From Saprospiraceae bacterium (GTDB taxonomy: Bacteria; Bacteroidota; Bacteroidia; Chitinophagales; Saprospiraceae), in contig JABARE010000051.1 of NCBI GenBank assembly GCA_019187365.1, forward strand, positions 1 through 64,000: 64,000 nucleotides of DNA, in the 5' to 3' direction. Within the stretch, counting starts at the first letter, position 1. Each line of letters starts with the position of its first letter. Both the position numbers and the translations under genes were made by a program. Below are positions 18,110 to 28,960 of the stretch, piece by piece. The notes under the pieces were generated by a model. That model ran no database searches, was not told the origin of the DNA, and worked only from the letters and a program-made list of their open reading frames with translations.

Positions 18110-20122
18110 ATGGAAAACCCGGCTACCAATTTCAAACCCTACGTTGCCGCCGAAGAATCGGTGCGCGAATTTTCGGTTAAGGCCATCATCATCGGAATCT
18201 TTTTCGGCATCCTCTTTGGCGCAGCCACGGTATACCTGGCGCTCAAGGCGGGCCTTACCGTTTCGGCATCCATCCCCATCGCCGTACTGGCCATATCGCT
18301 GGGAAGGAAATTTTTTAAGACCACGATACTGGAAAACAACATCATCCAGACGACGGGTTCTGCCGGAGAGTCCATCGCAGCCGGCGTCGTGTTTACTTTG
18401 CCGGGATTCCTGTTTTTATCGGCGGAGAGCAATGGCCTCGACTCGTTCAATTACTGGACCATTTTCACCCTGGCCGTACTGGGAGGCATCCTGGGCACGT
18501 TGATGATGATCCCCTTGCGGCGATCCCTCATCGTGAAGGAGCATGGTACGCTGCCTTATCCTGAAGGTACCGCCTGCGCCAGTGTACTCGTTGCCGGGGA
18601 GCGAGGCGGCGACTTTGCCAAAACGGCTTACCTCGGTCTGGGGGTCGCCGTATTGTACGCCATGATGCAAAAAGTCTTTCACCTGATCGCAGAGGTTCCG
18701 GGATACGTAACCTCGCTGACGAATAAATTCTGGCCGGCAGGCCGCATCAGCGGAGAGATTACTCCCGAGTACCTGGGCGTGGGTTACATCATCGGCCCGC
18801 GCATTGCTGGCGTACTGGTTGCGGGTGGCGTACTCAGTTCTTTTGTACTCATCCCGCTGCTGGCAACGCTTGTCCCCGGAGACGTGATCTACGCACAGGC
18901 GGTCAAGCTCGGCTTCAACCCGGCGCGCTTCGGATGGGACGAAACCACGCGGACTTTTGGCGATACCGCTGAAGTAATCTATCGCGCATACATTCGCCAG
19001 ATCGGCGCGGGTGCTGTGGCGGCAGGCGGTTTCATCACCCTGCTCAAGACCATCCCCACCATCGTCAGCTCTTTCAAAGAGTCGATCGGTGCCGTCCAGC
19101 TTAAGGGAGACCAAAGCGTTGCCAGAACTGACCGCGACCTCAACATTAAAGTCGTTCTGTACGGAAGCCTGGCTCTGGTATTGCTCGTGGCTTTGCTGCC
19201 AATCATTCCGGGGCAGGGGATCATCTCCAAGTTGCTCGTCGGATTGCTGGTCGTCATCTTCGGCGCTTTCTTTGTTACGGTGTCGTCGCGCATCGTTGGC
19301 ATCATCGGATCTTCCAACAACCCGATATCGGGCATGACCATCGCCACCATCATGGCCACCTGCCTGGTATTCATCGGCGTGGGATGGTCGGGAAAAGTAT
19401 ATGAGCCCATGGCCCTTGTGGTCGGCGGAATGATCTGCATCGCTGCTGCCAACGCCGGCGCCACGTCGCAGGATCTCAAGACGGGCTACATCGTCGGTGC
19501 GACACCGAGGTACCAGCAATTGGCGCTCTTCTTTGGAGCCATCTTTTCTTCGGTGGTCATCGGTTGGACCGTCAAGCTGCTCGACACACCCGATTCTGCC
19601 ATGTTGGCTCAGGGCATCGAACACGCCATTGGTGAAAAATACAATGCGCCACAAGCGACGCTGATGGCCACGCTGATCAAAGGCATACTTTCGTTCAACC
19701 TCGACTGGCAGTTTGTCATTGCCGGGGTATTCCTGGCTCTGGTTCTGGAGTTGTGCGGCATCAAATCGCTGTCGTTTGCCGTGGGAGCGTACCTGCCGCT
19801 GGCCACCACCTTGCCGATCTTCATCGGCGGTGCCATAAAAGGCGTGGTCGATTGGCAACTGGAACGCCGCAAAGGCGTGCGGGAAAATGACGACCTCGGA
19901 AAAGGAGCCCTGCTCGCAACGGGTCTGGTCGCAGGTGGAGCCCTCGCGGGCGTCGTCGTTGCTTTGCTCAACGTCAACGAAAATGTTGCAAACGGTTTGA
20001 AGAGACTTTCCCTTGAACCCATTATCGGACACAACCTCGGAGAAGGATTTTATCAGTTGCTCGGCGTGGGTTTCTTCGCAGCACTGGCGATTCTGCTTTA
20101 CCGCGTTGCAACACGCGACTGA
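18110..20122 (+). CDS. OPT-family oligopeptide transporter
   Basis: 670 aa polytopic membrane protein. The N-terminal sequence FSVKAIIIGIFFGILFGAATVYLALKAGLTVSASIPIAVLA and the PYPEGTACASVLVAGE motif are typical of prokaryotic OPT transporters, which import oligopeptides or metal-peptide complexes. About 15 hydrophobic segments are visible. It follows the POT transporter in the same direction with a 106-bp gap that carries a palindromic site. Confidence 0.92.
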   Translation: MENPATNFKPYVAAEESVREFSVKAIIIGIFFGILFGAATVYLALKAGLTVSASIPIAVLAISLGRKFFKTTILENNIIQTTGSAGESIAAGVVFTLPGFLFLSAESNGLDSFNYWTIFTLAVLGGILGTLMMIPLRRSLIVKEHGTLPYPEGTACASVLVAGERGGDFAKTAYLGLGVAVLYAMMQKVFHLIAEVPGYVTSLTNKFWPAGRISGEITPEYLGVGYIIGPRIAGVLVAGGVLSSFVLIPLLATLVPGDVIYAQAVKLGFNPARFGWDETTRTFGDTAEVIYRAYIRQIGAGAVAAGGFITLLKTIPTIVSSFKESIGAVQLKGDQSVARTDRDLNIKVVLYGSLALVLLVALLPIIPGQGIISKLLVGLLVVIFGAFFVTVSSRIVGIIGSSNNPISGMTIATIMATCLVFIGVGWSGKVYEPMALVVGGMICIAAANAGATSQDLKTGYIVGATPRYQQLALFFGAIFSSVVIGWTVKLLDTPDSAMLAQGIEHAIGEKYNAPQATLMATLIKGILSFNLDWQFVIAGVFLALVLELCGIKSLSFAVGAYLPLATTLPIFIGGAIKGVVDWQLERRKGVRENDDLGKGALLATGLVAGGALAGVVVALLNVNENVANGLKRLSLEPIIGHNLGEGFYQLLGVGFFAALAILLYRVATRD

Positions 20123-20174
20123 TTTTATTGTACAACCATATACCAGGGGCCGGATCGGCTCATTATTTTTAATC

Positions 20175-21605
20175 ATGAATTGGGTGGCTTCCATACGAAC
20201 CCTGCTGATTGCCTTGTGCATGGTCCCGGTGGCGGGCTCCGCCCAACCGGTTGGAGGTATTGTGTTCAATCCTCTGGGCAGTTTTGAGTTTTCGTGGCCT
20301 TACTCCGGATACACTCCGTTGATCGACCGCATGGGAAGGCCCTACGTTTATATGGCTACCAAACAATTGGGCGTTGTGGTATTCGATGTTTCTGAGCCCA
20401 TGGATCCATTCCCCGTTGACACCCTAACGGTCGCTGCGATGGGCGGGCTGCGCGCAACCGGTCTGGCACAGCGGGACCAGACCCTTTTTGTTTCCCTTGG
20501 AGAATTTACGGGCGTTACCGAACGGGCGGGATTGGCCATACTCGACGTGAGCCAGCCTGAAAACCCGCAGATGATCAGCCGGTGGGACAGCGCGGCGTTT
20601 GACCGGGGAAGCAGCACTGTGATCGTTCAGGATGAATTCGCCTACCTCGGTGCCATGGAACATGGAGTGGTCATACTCAACATCGGTCGTGGAGCCCCCA
20701 TCCGTTTTGTATCCAGTATCATTCCTGATAAGCTTTTTGGAAGCAAAAAGCACAGCTACCATGCCCGCGGACTTTCGCTTCAAGAGGACTTGTTGCTCGT
20801 AGCCTACGACAACGGAGGCCTCCGGACCATCGACGTGTCCGACAAGTCAACTCCCAGAGAAACCGGAAAGTATGCGGCATCCGGAATAGACGCCGAAGGA
20901 ACTATTTTTTGCAACCATGTGTGCAGGGTGGGTCAACGGGCATTTTGTGCAATGGACTATTGCGGGATTGAAGTCGTGGACGTCACCGATCCCGCCAGCA
21001 TGCAGCAGCTTGCATGGATCAATCCGTGGGGCTGCACCAGCCAGCCACCACCTCTGGGGTCGTGGAACGGAAGCCCGGGACACTGCAACGAGATCGTCTT
21101 CAGTCCGGAGGCGGGAGCGCTGTTTCTTTCCGGTGGCGACACCCAGGTGTTAAGCCTTGATGCAGCCCAGCCCCAGCTCTCCGGACAGTGGGGCACACCG
21201 GACGACAGCACCGGTACCTGGGGAGTGGATGTTTTTAAAAATACCATAGCACTAACGAACGTTCGTACGCCTGGATTTCCATTTATTTCCACGCACGGAG
21301 GATTGCAGTTGCTCAGATGGGAGCGCACGGTTGGCGCATCTTCTCCGGATGATTTTCCGGCAAACCGCTTCTCACCGTATCCCAATCCGGCAGGAGAAGC
21401 TGCTTCGGTATATATTTCCGGAACCCCTGCCAACGGAATCCTTCGGCTGGTCGACGGTTTGGGAAGGACCGCGAAGGAGTGGAAGCATCTGGATCGCGGC
21501 AGCAGAGCACTTGAACTGGACCGGCTGCCCCTGGGCATATACCAACTTCAGTGGTTGGAGGGGAATGCCATCCTGGCCCGAAGCCGGCTGGTGATCGCCC
21601 GATGA
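20175..21605 (+). CDS. Secreted LVIVD beta-propeller protein with T9SS sorting domain
   Basis: 476 aa. The start at 20175 gives a signal peptide (MNWVASIRTLLIALCMVPVAGSAQ). The body has repeats such as VVVFDVSEPMDPFPV, LAILDVSQPENPQMI and LRTIDVSDKSTPRET, the LVIVD pattern of a predicted beta-propeller. The last ~75 residues (RFSPYPNPAGEAASVYI ... LPLGIYQLQW) form a T9SS type A sorting domain. A cell-surface location is inferred. An ACTAAC-type palindrome lies inside the gene at 21251-21270. Confidence 0.86.
   Translation: MNWVASIRTLLIALCMVPVAGSAQPVGGIVFNPLGSFEFSWPYSGYTPLIDRMGRPYVYMATKQLGVVVFDVSEPMDPFPVDTLTVAAMGGLRATGLAQRDQTLFVSLGEFTGVTERAGLAILDVSQPENPQMISRWDSAAFDRGSSTVIVQDEFAYLGAMEHGVVILNIGRGAPIRFVSSIIPDKLFGSKKHSYHARGLSLQEDLLLVAYDNGGLRTIDVSDKSTPRETGKYAASGIDAEGTIFCNHVCRVGQRAFCAMDYCGIEVVDVTDPASMQQLAWINPWGCTSQPPPLGSWNGSPGHCNEIVFSPEAGALFLSGGDTQVLSLDAAQPQLSGQWGTPDDSTGTWGVDVFKNTIALTNVRTPGFPFISTHGGLQLLRWERTVGASSPDDFPANRFSPYPNPAGEAASVYISGTPANGILRLVDGLGRTAKEWKHLDRGSRALELDRLPLGIYQLQWLEGNAILARSRLVIAR
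21251..21270. other. ACTAACGAACGTTCGTACGC palindrome inside the LVIVD gene
   Basis: A copy of the recurrent palindrome; the central 16 bp form an inverted repeat with few mismatches. It is translated as part of the protein, so sequence constraint could come from either level. Confidence 0.4.
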
Positions 21606-21712
21606 TAAGGCCGCGATTTGGGGAAGCAAGTTTTTTGGTTTCAGATGGCGAATGGCTGCTGCAATGATCGTATATTTATCATTCTGGAAGGCCAAATCAA
21701 AATTCATCGAAT

Positions 21713-22120
21713 ATGAACGGATATAAAAACATGGCAGTAGGTTTTTTTACCATGGGCTTTTTTATGCTCTACGGTTTTCTGCTGATCTACCTGAGGGATT
21801 TTGCTCCGGACAAAGAGGCGTGGATCAATTCCTATTCTTCTGGCAAGCATTTTGAATCTCGCCTGGCGCATGTACACGGCAACCTGTTTGCATTTCTCAA
21901 CGTGGTGATGGGCTACCTCCTCATCCGTTTTGAATCCGGGATCAAAAGGGCCAATGTCATTTCCGGTTTGGCGCTGGCGGGGCTGCTCATGCCCATCGGA
22001 ATTTTGATGGAAGTCTATTTCGGCATGCCGCCGCTGCTGGTCTTGGTCGGAGCAATTTGCATGACAGCCTCGGTCGTATGGATGGGTGCTTCGCTCTGGA
22101 AGTTCCGCCCAGCAGAATAA
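21713..22120 (+). CDS. Four-helix membrane protein of unknown function
   Basis: 135 aa with four predicted transmembrane segments (about residues 8-27, 55-75, 82-102 and 105-125). A conserved-looking ESRLAHVHGN segment before helix 2 contains two histidines and an acidic residue, which could bind a metal or haem, but I know no family for it. It begins 108 bp after the LVIVD gene and is followed directly by a MITE-like repeat. Confidence 0.7.
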   Translation: MNGYKNMAVGFFTMGFFMLYGFLLIYLRDFAPDKEAWINSYSSGKHFESRLAHVHGNLFAFLNVVMGYLLIRFESGIKRANVISGLALAGLLMPIGILMEVYFGMPPLLVLVGAICMTASVVWMGASLWKFRPAE

Positions 22121-22147
22121 GGGCGTTTGGCACCTGCGGCCCAATGC

Positions 22148-22340
22148 TTAAGGGCACCTCGAATAACCCACTATTGCGCCAGTCAGACCGCACAGGCTTA
22201 CCCACTCAATGAATTTAGCTTCACAATACTTCGTTGCAGCTCAGTCAGTTATCGTTCCACATAGCTTCCTTCGCTGCGCCTCGTCTTGTTTTGCTAAATT
22301 CATTCTGGCATCAAAACTGGGTTATTCGAGGTACCCTTAA
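22148..22340 (+). repeat. Full-length MITE-like element with 23-bp terminal inverted repeats
   Basis: 193 bp. The left end (TTAAGGGCACCTCGAATAAC, continuing CCA) is the reverse complement of the right end (22318-22340) with one mismatch. No coding capacity. The internal sequence (GAATTTAGCTTCACAAT, CCTCGTCTTGTTTTGCTAAA) recurs at 39278 and, inverted, at 28684. TTAA at both ends may be a duplicated target. It lies between a membrane-protein gene and a lipoprotein gene. Confidence 0.85.
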
Positions 22341-22398
22341 TTTTGTGAAACTTACTTCCGGGAAATATTTATTAAACTTGATACCAACAAAAATACCA

Positions 22399-23043
22399 AT
22401 GTCAAAGTTCCATTTGTTTGTCTTTTTTGCTTTTTCCGGCATGATGGTTGCTTGTGCCCCGTCTGTATATAAAAGTCCGGATTTTGACAAGCTCACCTCG
22501 CGGCACAAACTGGTGGCCATCCTTCCTTTTAATGTGCAGATTGACAGCAGGAACCTGCCCAAGAACGTGACTGCGGAAATGGTTCGCGAAGACGAGAAGA
22601 AGACGAGCTACTCCATTCAGGGTCACGCCTATGGGTACCTGTTGCAGGAGCTCAGCAAGAAAAAATTCACCGTCCGTTTCCAGGACATCGACAAAACGAA
22701 TGCGCTGCTTCGAGAGAAGGGTGTGGAATACGGGACGATCCGTGACAAAACCCGCGAAGATCTTTGCCGTTTGCTGGATGTCGATGCGGTGCTCAGCGGA
22801 AAAGTGAATTTGTCACGGCCCATGTCGGAGGGGGGTGCCGTGGCCATCGGATTGCTATTTGGCGTATGGGGTACCACCAACGAGGTAAGCGCAAACCTCG
22901 TGCTGCACGAGCACAGTCGGGGAGAGTTGCTGTGGAAATACGACTGGCAGGCCGAGGGCAGCGTGGGAAGCAGCGCCGAAAAACTCAGCCGCTCGCTGAT
23001 GCGCAGCGCGTCAAAGAATTTTCCCTACCAAAAGAAAAAGTAA
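22399..23043 (+). CDS. Putative lipoprotein
   Basis: 214 aa starting MSKFHLFVFFAFSGMMVACAPS, a signal peptide ending in a lipobox (MVAC). The mature part KLVAILPFNVQIDSR resembles the N-terminal strand of CsgG/TolB-like or DUF799-type lipoproteins, then helix-rich sequence and a short hydrophobic stretch (GGAVAIGLLFGVWG). The longer reading frame upstream is translated MITE sequence and is excluded. Function unknown; probably anchored in the outer membrane facing the periplasm. Confidence 0.75.
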   Translation: MSKFHLFVFFAFSGMMVACAPSVYKSPDFDKLTSRHKLVAILPFNVQIDSRNLPKNVTAEMVREDEKKTSYSIQGHAYGYLLQELSKKKFTVRFQDIDKTNALLREKGVEYGTIRDKTREDLCRLLDVDAVLSGKVNLSRPMSEGGAVAIGLLFGVWGTTNEVSANLVLHEHSRGELLWKYDWQAEGSVGSSAEKLSRSLMRSASKNFPYQKKK

Positions 23044-23322
23044 GTCTGTTACAAGCTGCGAGAAGACCTTATGTGTTTTGTCCGCGGATGATCGCGGATA
23101 GGTGCTCAGTATTTTAGATGCGCAGATCTGCGAGACCTGATTGAAACTCCCTTTTTATCTCCCGATGATCTTATTTATTTTTGCTACATGATCGAAAACC
23201 GGGTGCCTTCCTGAAGGGTTGCGGGCAGGTTGCAGGCGAGCCAATCATCTTCCTGCGAAACAGGGAATCATAAAAATTTTGGGGGCGTACCCCGGTGAGC
23301 GGTGGGTGAACTACTGCCCCCA

Positions 23323-24285
<963 letters not shown>

Positions 24286-24404
24286 ATTTGGCTGTGTTAT
24301 TTAGGAGGGGCAAAGATAATGCCCTTCGGACGAAAGCCGCCGAAGGCCCTGTACGCCTCCGACTAACGTGAGTAACAGGCAATTGTTTTGGGGGCGTCCG
24401 GTTT

Positions 24405-27400
24405 TCAAAAATTTGCGCGAAGCTGCATCCTCCCGGTATGGAGTGAAGCTGCTTGGGCAGCTTTGCGCCCGTTGTAGCCCAGTTGCAGGGTGATCAGGGC
24501 GCTGAGGCGCGCATCGGCCTGGAGTTCCCAGGAGAAATTGTCGCCGTTTCTGAATCCCTGGAGAATGTGAAAAGCTGCAAGCTCTCCGGTATTTCCGGCA
24601 TAACGGGCATGCAGGTAAGCAGTCTGCCACCGAAGGGAAATGCCAGGTGACAGGGACAGGGCCGTTTCCAGGCTAAGGGTTTTGAGTAGGCTTCCTTCGC
24701 CTCCGTGCAGCAGATCATCGACCCATCGCATCCCGGTGCGGACCTCCATGCGGAGATGTTGCGAAGGCTGCCACAGCACTCCGGGTTGCAGGGCCCTGGT
24801 AAAAAGGCGGTAATCCTGATCGGGAGACAGCTGCGCCGTGCGCGATTCGAATTGTTGCTCGACGTCGAGGGTAAGATCGGTGGTGTTGAATGCGCGGACC
24901 CGCATCCGGAAATGCGGCCTCAGGCTTTTTCGCTCCTCTGCCCCGGAAGTGAGCGATACCTTGTGCCCAGAGTGGTCGAGTCCGATCTGGAATTCAAAAA
25001 CCGGATGGCCCCTCTGGAAATACAGGGTCTGCCGGACGAACGATTGGTAGGCAATGCTGCGCTCCGGCCTGAACGCGAAGTATAGCGGGTTGAGTCGCGA
25101 TTCCCAGGCAGTTTCCTCTCCGAGCTTGGTCGTGAAGCGCACCGTCGATTCCAGTGACAGGGGCCTCAGCATCCGGCAAAGCCTGCAGCCCTCGGCTCCG
25201 AATTCGCGCAGATCAATTTGGAGGACCTGGTTCCAGCTTGCCTGGTGGACCTGGATGTATTCGGAATTGAACAACTGGAAGCGGACATAGCGGGCGGTAT
25301 CGATGTCGGGAGCGTAAACGTATTCAAACTGCTGGCGTGCGCCGTCCTGGTTGAAATCGACGTAAATGAAGTCGCCTTCTCCCGGTTTCCGCTCCTCAAA
25401 CGCAAATTCCTGCCGCGGCTCGGAGCCGCTGTTGAGTGCATAGAAATTGCGTAGGCGCAGGGCCTGGTTCCATCCCTGAATGCGGTGATCCACCGATCCA
25501 AGCAGGAAAAGGCTGCCGAGAGAGTCGCTGACTGCCGGGTCGGCGTATTGGAGTTTGCGTCCGGAAACCCGGAGTTCCCATGCACCCGAACGAGTGTTAG
25601 GAAGGTCCGCCAGCCAGCCAAATTCGAAGGAACTTAATTCTGGTGAAAATTGCCTGCCTGAAGGGCTCAGGTCGCTTCGGTAATTTCCGTGCAGCTCCAT
25701 GCGGGATCCCTTGCGCGATTGCCATCGAATGCGCCCATCCAAACGGTCGAAGGAAAAACTTTCCGCAGTCAGGGTGTCGCTACCGGCAGCAAACCGTTCA
25801 TGGCGTTCGCGCGCAGCATGCAGGCTCAGTTCGAAGCCGTTTCCCATCCGCCGGGATCCTTCCAGAACAGGGCGTAAAAACCGGGTGCGGGCATCCTGCT
25901 GTTTGGCCGACAGGGAATTAAATGTAAAACTAACGTTTGTTAGTGAGTCTGAAAACTGAAGGGTTGCCAGGTTGCGCTGCCCGTCGTAAGCGCTTCCGCG
26001 GAGGTAGCGGCTGCCCGAGTAGATCAGTTTCCAGCGATCCTGGATGTTCATTCGCAGGGTGAGTTCCGGCAGATGCTCCGCCCCGGCTGGTGCGCCGGCA
26101 AGGTTCCAGTCGCGGACAAATTCGACCGGACGGAAGGACTGGACGGGAGCAAAAGATGCGTGAACAAAACGATAACTTGCCTCGGCCTGCAGTCGCAAGG
26201 CATTGGCGCGGAAGCCCAGCTCGGGTGAGCGGGTGAGCAGTTTTGCGGCGAACCCCGAGTTGTCGCCGTCGTCGAGGGAAGACAGCCGGTTTTGGTCGCG
26301 GGAGGAAGCGGCAAATTCAGCAGAGAGCAAGGCATCGCGACGGCCCGGAACGCTGAAGCCAGCGTTGGCGACCAGGTGTGCAGCGGGAGCTATGAGGCGG
26401 ACTTCGGCGCGGTAGTTGCCACGAAAGGCCCCGGTGGAGGGGTCCGGTGCGCTCCAGGCATAAACGCGTCCGTTTGCGTTGCTTTGCTGTAGTACGTAGT
26501 CGCCCATTCCGGCGGCCACTTCTGAAAAGCTCACCGCCAGTGCGCTGCTGTCGGCGTAGGGATCGTGAACCAGGTAGGTATAGCGGGTGGGGAGCCCCTG
26601 CACCACCACCTGGGTATCGCGTTGGCGGTAGTAAACCCGGTTGACGTCGTAATCCAATCCTGATGACCTAACGCCCGTTCGTACGGCCAACGCGAGATCG
26701 TCTCCGGCCAATGCGAGCATGCGGAGATCGGCAGAGTCGAGGTCTTCCGGAACAGCAGGAAGGCGGCTGTCGCGCTCGCTGAATAGATTGGCATAGATGG
26801 TCCAGGGTCCTTTTTGGGCTTTCGCCTGGTGAGCAAACAGACTGCGCGTGTAATTTTGGTCGAGGTATTCGAACTCGACGAATACGCGCGTTTGTTCAGA
26901 GACGAGCTGCCTGGGCATAAACCGGATCTCAGCCTGGTTGTAGTCGATGGTGTAGTCCAGTTGCTCTCCGCGTTCCAGCAAGTTTCCGTCAAGCCATACG
27001 CGCTCGGACCCCGCCAGCAGGATGATGAATCGCTCGCCGTCGCGCCCTGTAAGCCGGTACGGACCCTGGTTTCCATGTCGCGTCGTCAGTTGCAGGCGGT
27101 GCGTTTTGCCGCGGGAGATGGCTGCAGCCGTTTGATTTTCCAGCTTCCAACCGTTCCATTCAAATCGCGTATCGAGCGACGCGCCTTTGTTCTTTTTAAA
27201 AAACTGCAGGAATTCGCCTTCGGTAGGCCGGATCGAAAAATCACCCGCAGTAAGAGATTGCCCCTTTGCAGTCAGTTTCAGGAACAGCCGGTCGAACTCC
27301 TGGATCTGTCGGGTGTTTCCATCCGGTTGGATGGGGATCTGGTCGTCGGAAAGCGCTCCGGAAATCTGTATGCCCTCTCCAAGATCACCCGCCAGCTGTA

Positions 27401-27863
27401 CATTCAGTTTGGAATGGAGCACCAGAGACTGGTTGTTGCCGGTACTCAGGCCGCGGCTGAAACTGCCGGAATACAAAATTCCCGGTCTGCCGTCGTCGGC
27501 AGTAGCCCGGACAGGACCCTGCAGACGGGCATAGCCGGGTTTCAGCGGAGCTGTCCGAAGGGAGGTATCGCGTCCGGATAAGCGCGTACCCGCACCCAGT
27601 GCAATGGCGCGGTAGCACACCAGCAAACTGTCGGGGCCTGGGTCAAAGGACAAGGTGTTGCTCAGGCTGTCGAAGCGATATAGAAAGGGAATCGTGCCGC
27701 TCCTGCTTACAATGAGCGATGCATATTCGACGACGAGGCTGTCAGCAAATTGAAACCGCGCAGAGGCGACCACCTTATGACAAAACAGCCGGGCGGTCTG
27801 GGAAGTTCCAAAGGTGGGCTGCAGCCAGGATAGCAGCAGCCACATTCCAAGCACTCCGATCAT
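24405..27863 (-). CDS. Large putative outer-membrane beta-barrel protein
   Basis: 1152 aa from a Met giving a plausible signal peptide (MIGVLGMWLLLSWLQPTFG). A 51-codon in-frame extension upstream looks non-coding. An early region (SGSFSRGLSTGNNQSLVLHSKLNVQLAG, ISGALSDDQIPIQPDGNTRQI, FLKLTAKGQSLTAGDFSI) recalls very large Bacteroidota surface proteins that carry SprA-like strands. The rest is rich in alternating aromatic/hydrophobic strands and ends in HTGRMQLRANF, a C-terminal aromatic typical of outer-membrane barrels. No known catalytic domain. Function unknown. Confidence 0.7.
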   Translation of the reverse strand: MIGVLGMWLLLSWLQPTFGTSQTARLFCHKVVASARFQFADSLVVEYASLIVSRSGTIPFLYRFDSLSNTLSFDPGPDSLLVCYRAIALGAGTRLSGRDTSLRTAPLKPGYARLQGPVRATADDGRPGILYSGSFSRGLSTGNNQSLVLHSKLNVQLAGDLGEGIQISGALSDDQIPIQPDGNTRQIQEFDRLFLKLTAKGQSLTAGDFSIRPTEGEFLQFFKKNKGASLDTRFEWNGWKLENQTAAAISRGKTHRLQLTTRHGNQGPYRLTGRDGERFIILLAGSERVWLDGNLLERGEQLDYTIDYNQAEIRFMPRQLVSEQTRVFVEFEYLDQNYTRSLFAHQAKAQKGPWTIYANLFSERDSRLPAVPEDLDSADLRMLALAGDDLALAVRTGVRSSGLDYDVNRVYYRQRDTQVVVQGLPTRYTYLVHDPYADSSALAVSFSEVAAGMGDYVLQQSNANGRVYAWSAPDPSTGAFRGNYRAEVRLIAPAAHLVANAGFSVPGRRDALLSAEFAASSRDQNRLSSLDDGDNSGFAAKLLTRSPELGFRANALRLQAEASYRFVHASFAPVQSFRPVEFVRDWNLAGAPAGAEHLPELTLRMNIQDRWKLIYSGSRYLRGSAYDGQRNLATLQFSDSLTNVSFTFNSLSAKQQDARTRFLRPVLEGSRRMGNGFELSLHAARERHERFAAGSDTLTAESFSFDRLDGRIRWQSRKGSRMELHGNYRSDLSPSGRQFSPELSSFEFGWLADLPNTRSGAWELRVSGRKLQYADPAVSDSLGSLFLLGSVDHRIQGWNQALRLRNFYALNSGSEPRQEFAFEERKPGEGDFIYVDFNQDGARQQFEYVYAPDIDTARYVRFQLFNSEYIQVHQASWNQVLQIDLREFGAEGCRLCRMLRPLSLESTVRFTTKLGEETAWESRLNPLYFAFRPERSIAYQSFVRQTLYFQRGHPVFEFQIGLDHSGHKVSLTSGAEERKSLRPHFRMRVRAFNTTDLTLDVEQQFESRTAQLSPDQDYRLFTRALQPGVLWQPSQHLRMEVRTGMRWVDDLLHGGEGSLLKTLSLETALSLSPGISLRWQTAYLHARYAGNTGELAAFHILQGFRNGDNFSWELQADARLSALITLQLGYNGRKAAQAASLHTGRMQLRANF
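25929..25944. other. ACTAACGTTTGTTAGT palindrome (shortened form)
   Basis: Inside the large outer-membrane gene. It contains the ACTAAC and GTTTGTTAGT arms of the recurrent motif with the centre shortened by four bases. Confidence 0.3.
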
Positions 27864-28016
27864 TTGGCGAGGAGCATCAATGGTACAGCCCTTCCGGGTC
27901 AGCAAATCCCTGGCTCCTGTTCTCTGGGACATCCACTCATGCGTTCTGCCCGGGGACCTGTAGTGCGACGCTGCAGAAGCAGAAGATGCCACATGTGGTT
28001 CCGGATCGGGCTGCAA

Positions 28017-28265
28017 GCTTAGCGTTCGTTTTTTTCTTTAAGCGATTTCAACGGGCCTGGGTTTCCAGGGGCATTGTTGGGTTGAGTGTGAACGTATTCA
28101 GGTGCCGTTGACAACCATGGCGAAAGTACGTAGTAAACCCAACAGCAAAACGACCATTTCTTCCCATGTCCCTTAGAATCGTGCCGGTTTCGGGAGCATG
28201 CAAAAATTACCTTAGTGGCCGGGCTGGGTTCTTCGATGCTTTCCGGAACGCGCAGGGAGCGCAAA
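28017..28265. other. Intergenic stretch without a supported gene
   Basis: 249 bp between the membrane-protein gene and the large outer-membrane gene. A 102-codon minus-strand frame overlaps it but has no domain, signal or credible start, so it is not called. Confidence 0.4.
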
Positions 28266-28565
28266 TCATTTTCCAAACAGGGTGAAGGCCACAGCCAGGA
28301 AAATCGTGACCGCCAGTCCAATGGCAAAGGGGGCGGCGCTGATCCAAAGCAGGATGTTGGCGAGCAGCAGTTGACTGCGGCTTTTCAGGAACAGGGCCAG
28401 GAGGATGAGCGCAACCACGCCGGCAAGCAGCAGAATGGAAAACATCTTGCCCTGAGGGGTCAGCCCGTTGGGGATCTTAAAGGAGAAAAACATATTGGAA
28501 GCCAGCATCATCAGGAACAGGACGTTTAAGACCAATCCTGCCTTGAACAATAAATTGGAAGTCAT
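28266..28565 (-). CDS. Small three-helix membrane protein
   Basis: 99 aa from the Met of MTSNLLFKAGLVLNVLFLMMLASNMFF. Three hydrophobic segments of about 20 residues each (near 5-27, 40-60 and 65-95). No family recognised. The 17 upstream in-frame codons are unlikely to be translated. Confidence 0.6.
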   Translation of the reverse strand: MTSNLLFKAGLVLNVLFLMMLASNMFFSFKIPNGLTPQGKMFSILLLAGVVALILLALFLKSRSQLLLANILLWISAAPFAIGLAVTIFLAVAFTLFGK

Positions 28566-28683
28566 ACGCGCGCGAGGGTGAAGTGGTGAATCATGCCTGT
28601 AGGCCGGGATGTTCACGAGTACCTGAATCAGCCCGGTCCTGAGGCGAAGTTAAAGAAAAATGGGTGGAAGGGGGGAGAAATTG

Positions 28684-28825
28684 AGGCGCCTCCAAAAATT
28701 CCATTTTTTGAATCCGGAATGAAAGGAGGTGGCCGCTAAGCAAAACAAGACGAGGCTCAGCGAATGAAGTTCTATGAAACGATTGCTGATTGAGCTGCAA
28801 CCAAGGATTGGGAAGCTAAATTCAA
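28684..28825 (-). repeat. MITE-like element, reverse orientation, partly decayed
   Basis: The reverse complement reads TTGAATTTAGCTTCCCAATC through CCTCGTCTTGTTTTGCTTAG to CATTCCGGATTC and a degenerate right end, matching the interior and right side of the element at 22148. The left terminal repeat is not recognisable. It stands at the left border of the second AT-rich island. Confidence 0.7.
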
Positions 28826-28926
28826 CGATGTTGCGGGCCTGCCTTGTCAAGGGGATAGGATATGTTAAATTTATTTTATTTATCAAAAAATGCGATAATA
28901 ATTATGGCAAATGAACAAATTAAACG

Positions 28927-28934
28927 TATATTTG
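28927..28934 (+). promoter_or_regulatory. Putative -7 box TATATTTG before the phase-variable gene
   Basis: A TAnnTTTG match 27 bp before the ATG at 28961, with an A8 tract just upstream of that ATG, as often seen before Bacteroidota starts. No TTTG -33 element is evident at standard spacing. Confidence 0.45.
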
Positions 28935-28960
28935 AATATTGTTTCCAATAAAAAAAAGCC

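Noticed and set aside
18416..20269. 617-codon open frame antisense to the OPT transporter
   Set aside because: Composition is dominated by D/E/R/H/Q as expected for the antisense of a GC-rich membrane-protein gene; no domain, and the plus-strand gene is unambiguous.
28019..28327. 102-codon minus-strand frame
   Set aside because: Overlaps the better-supported membrane-protein gene at 28266 and shows no coding features.
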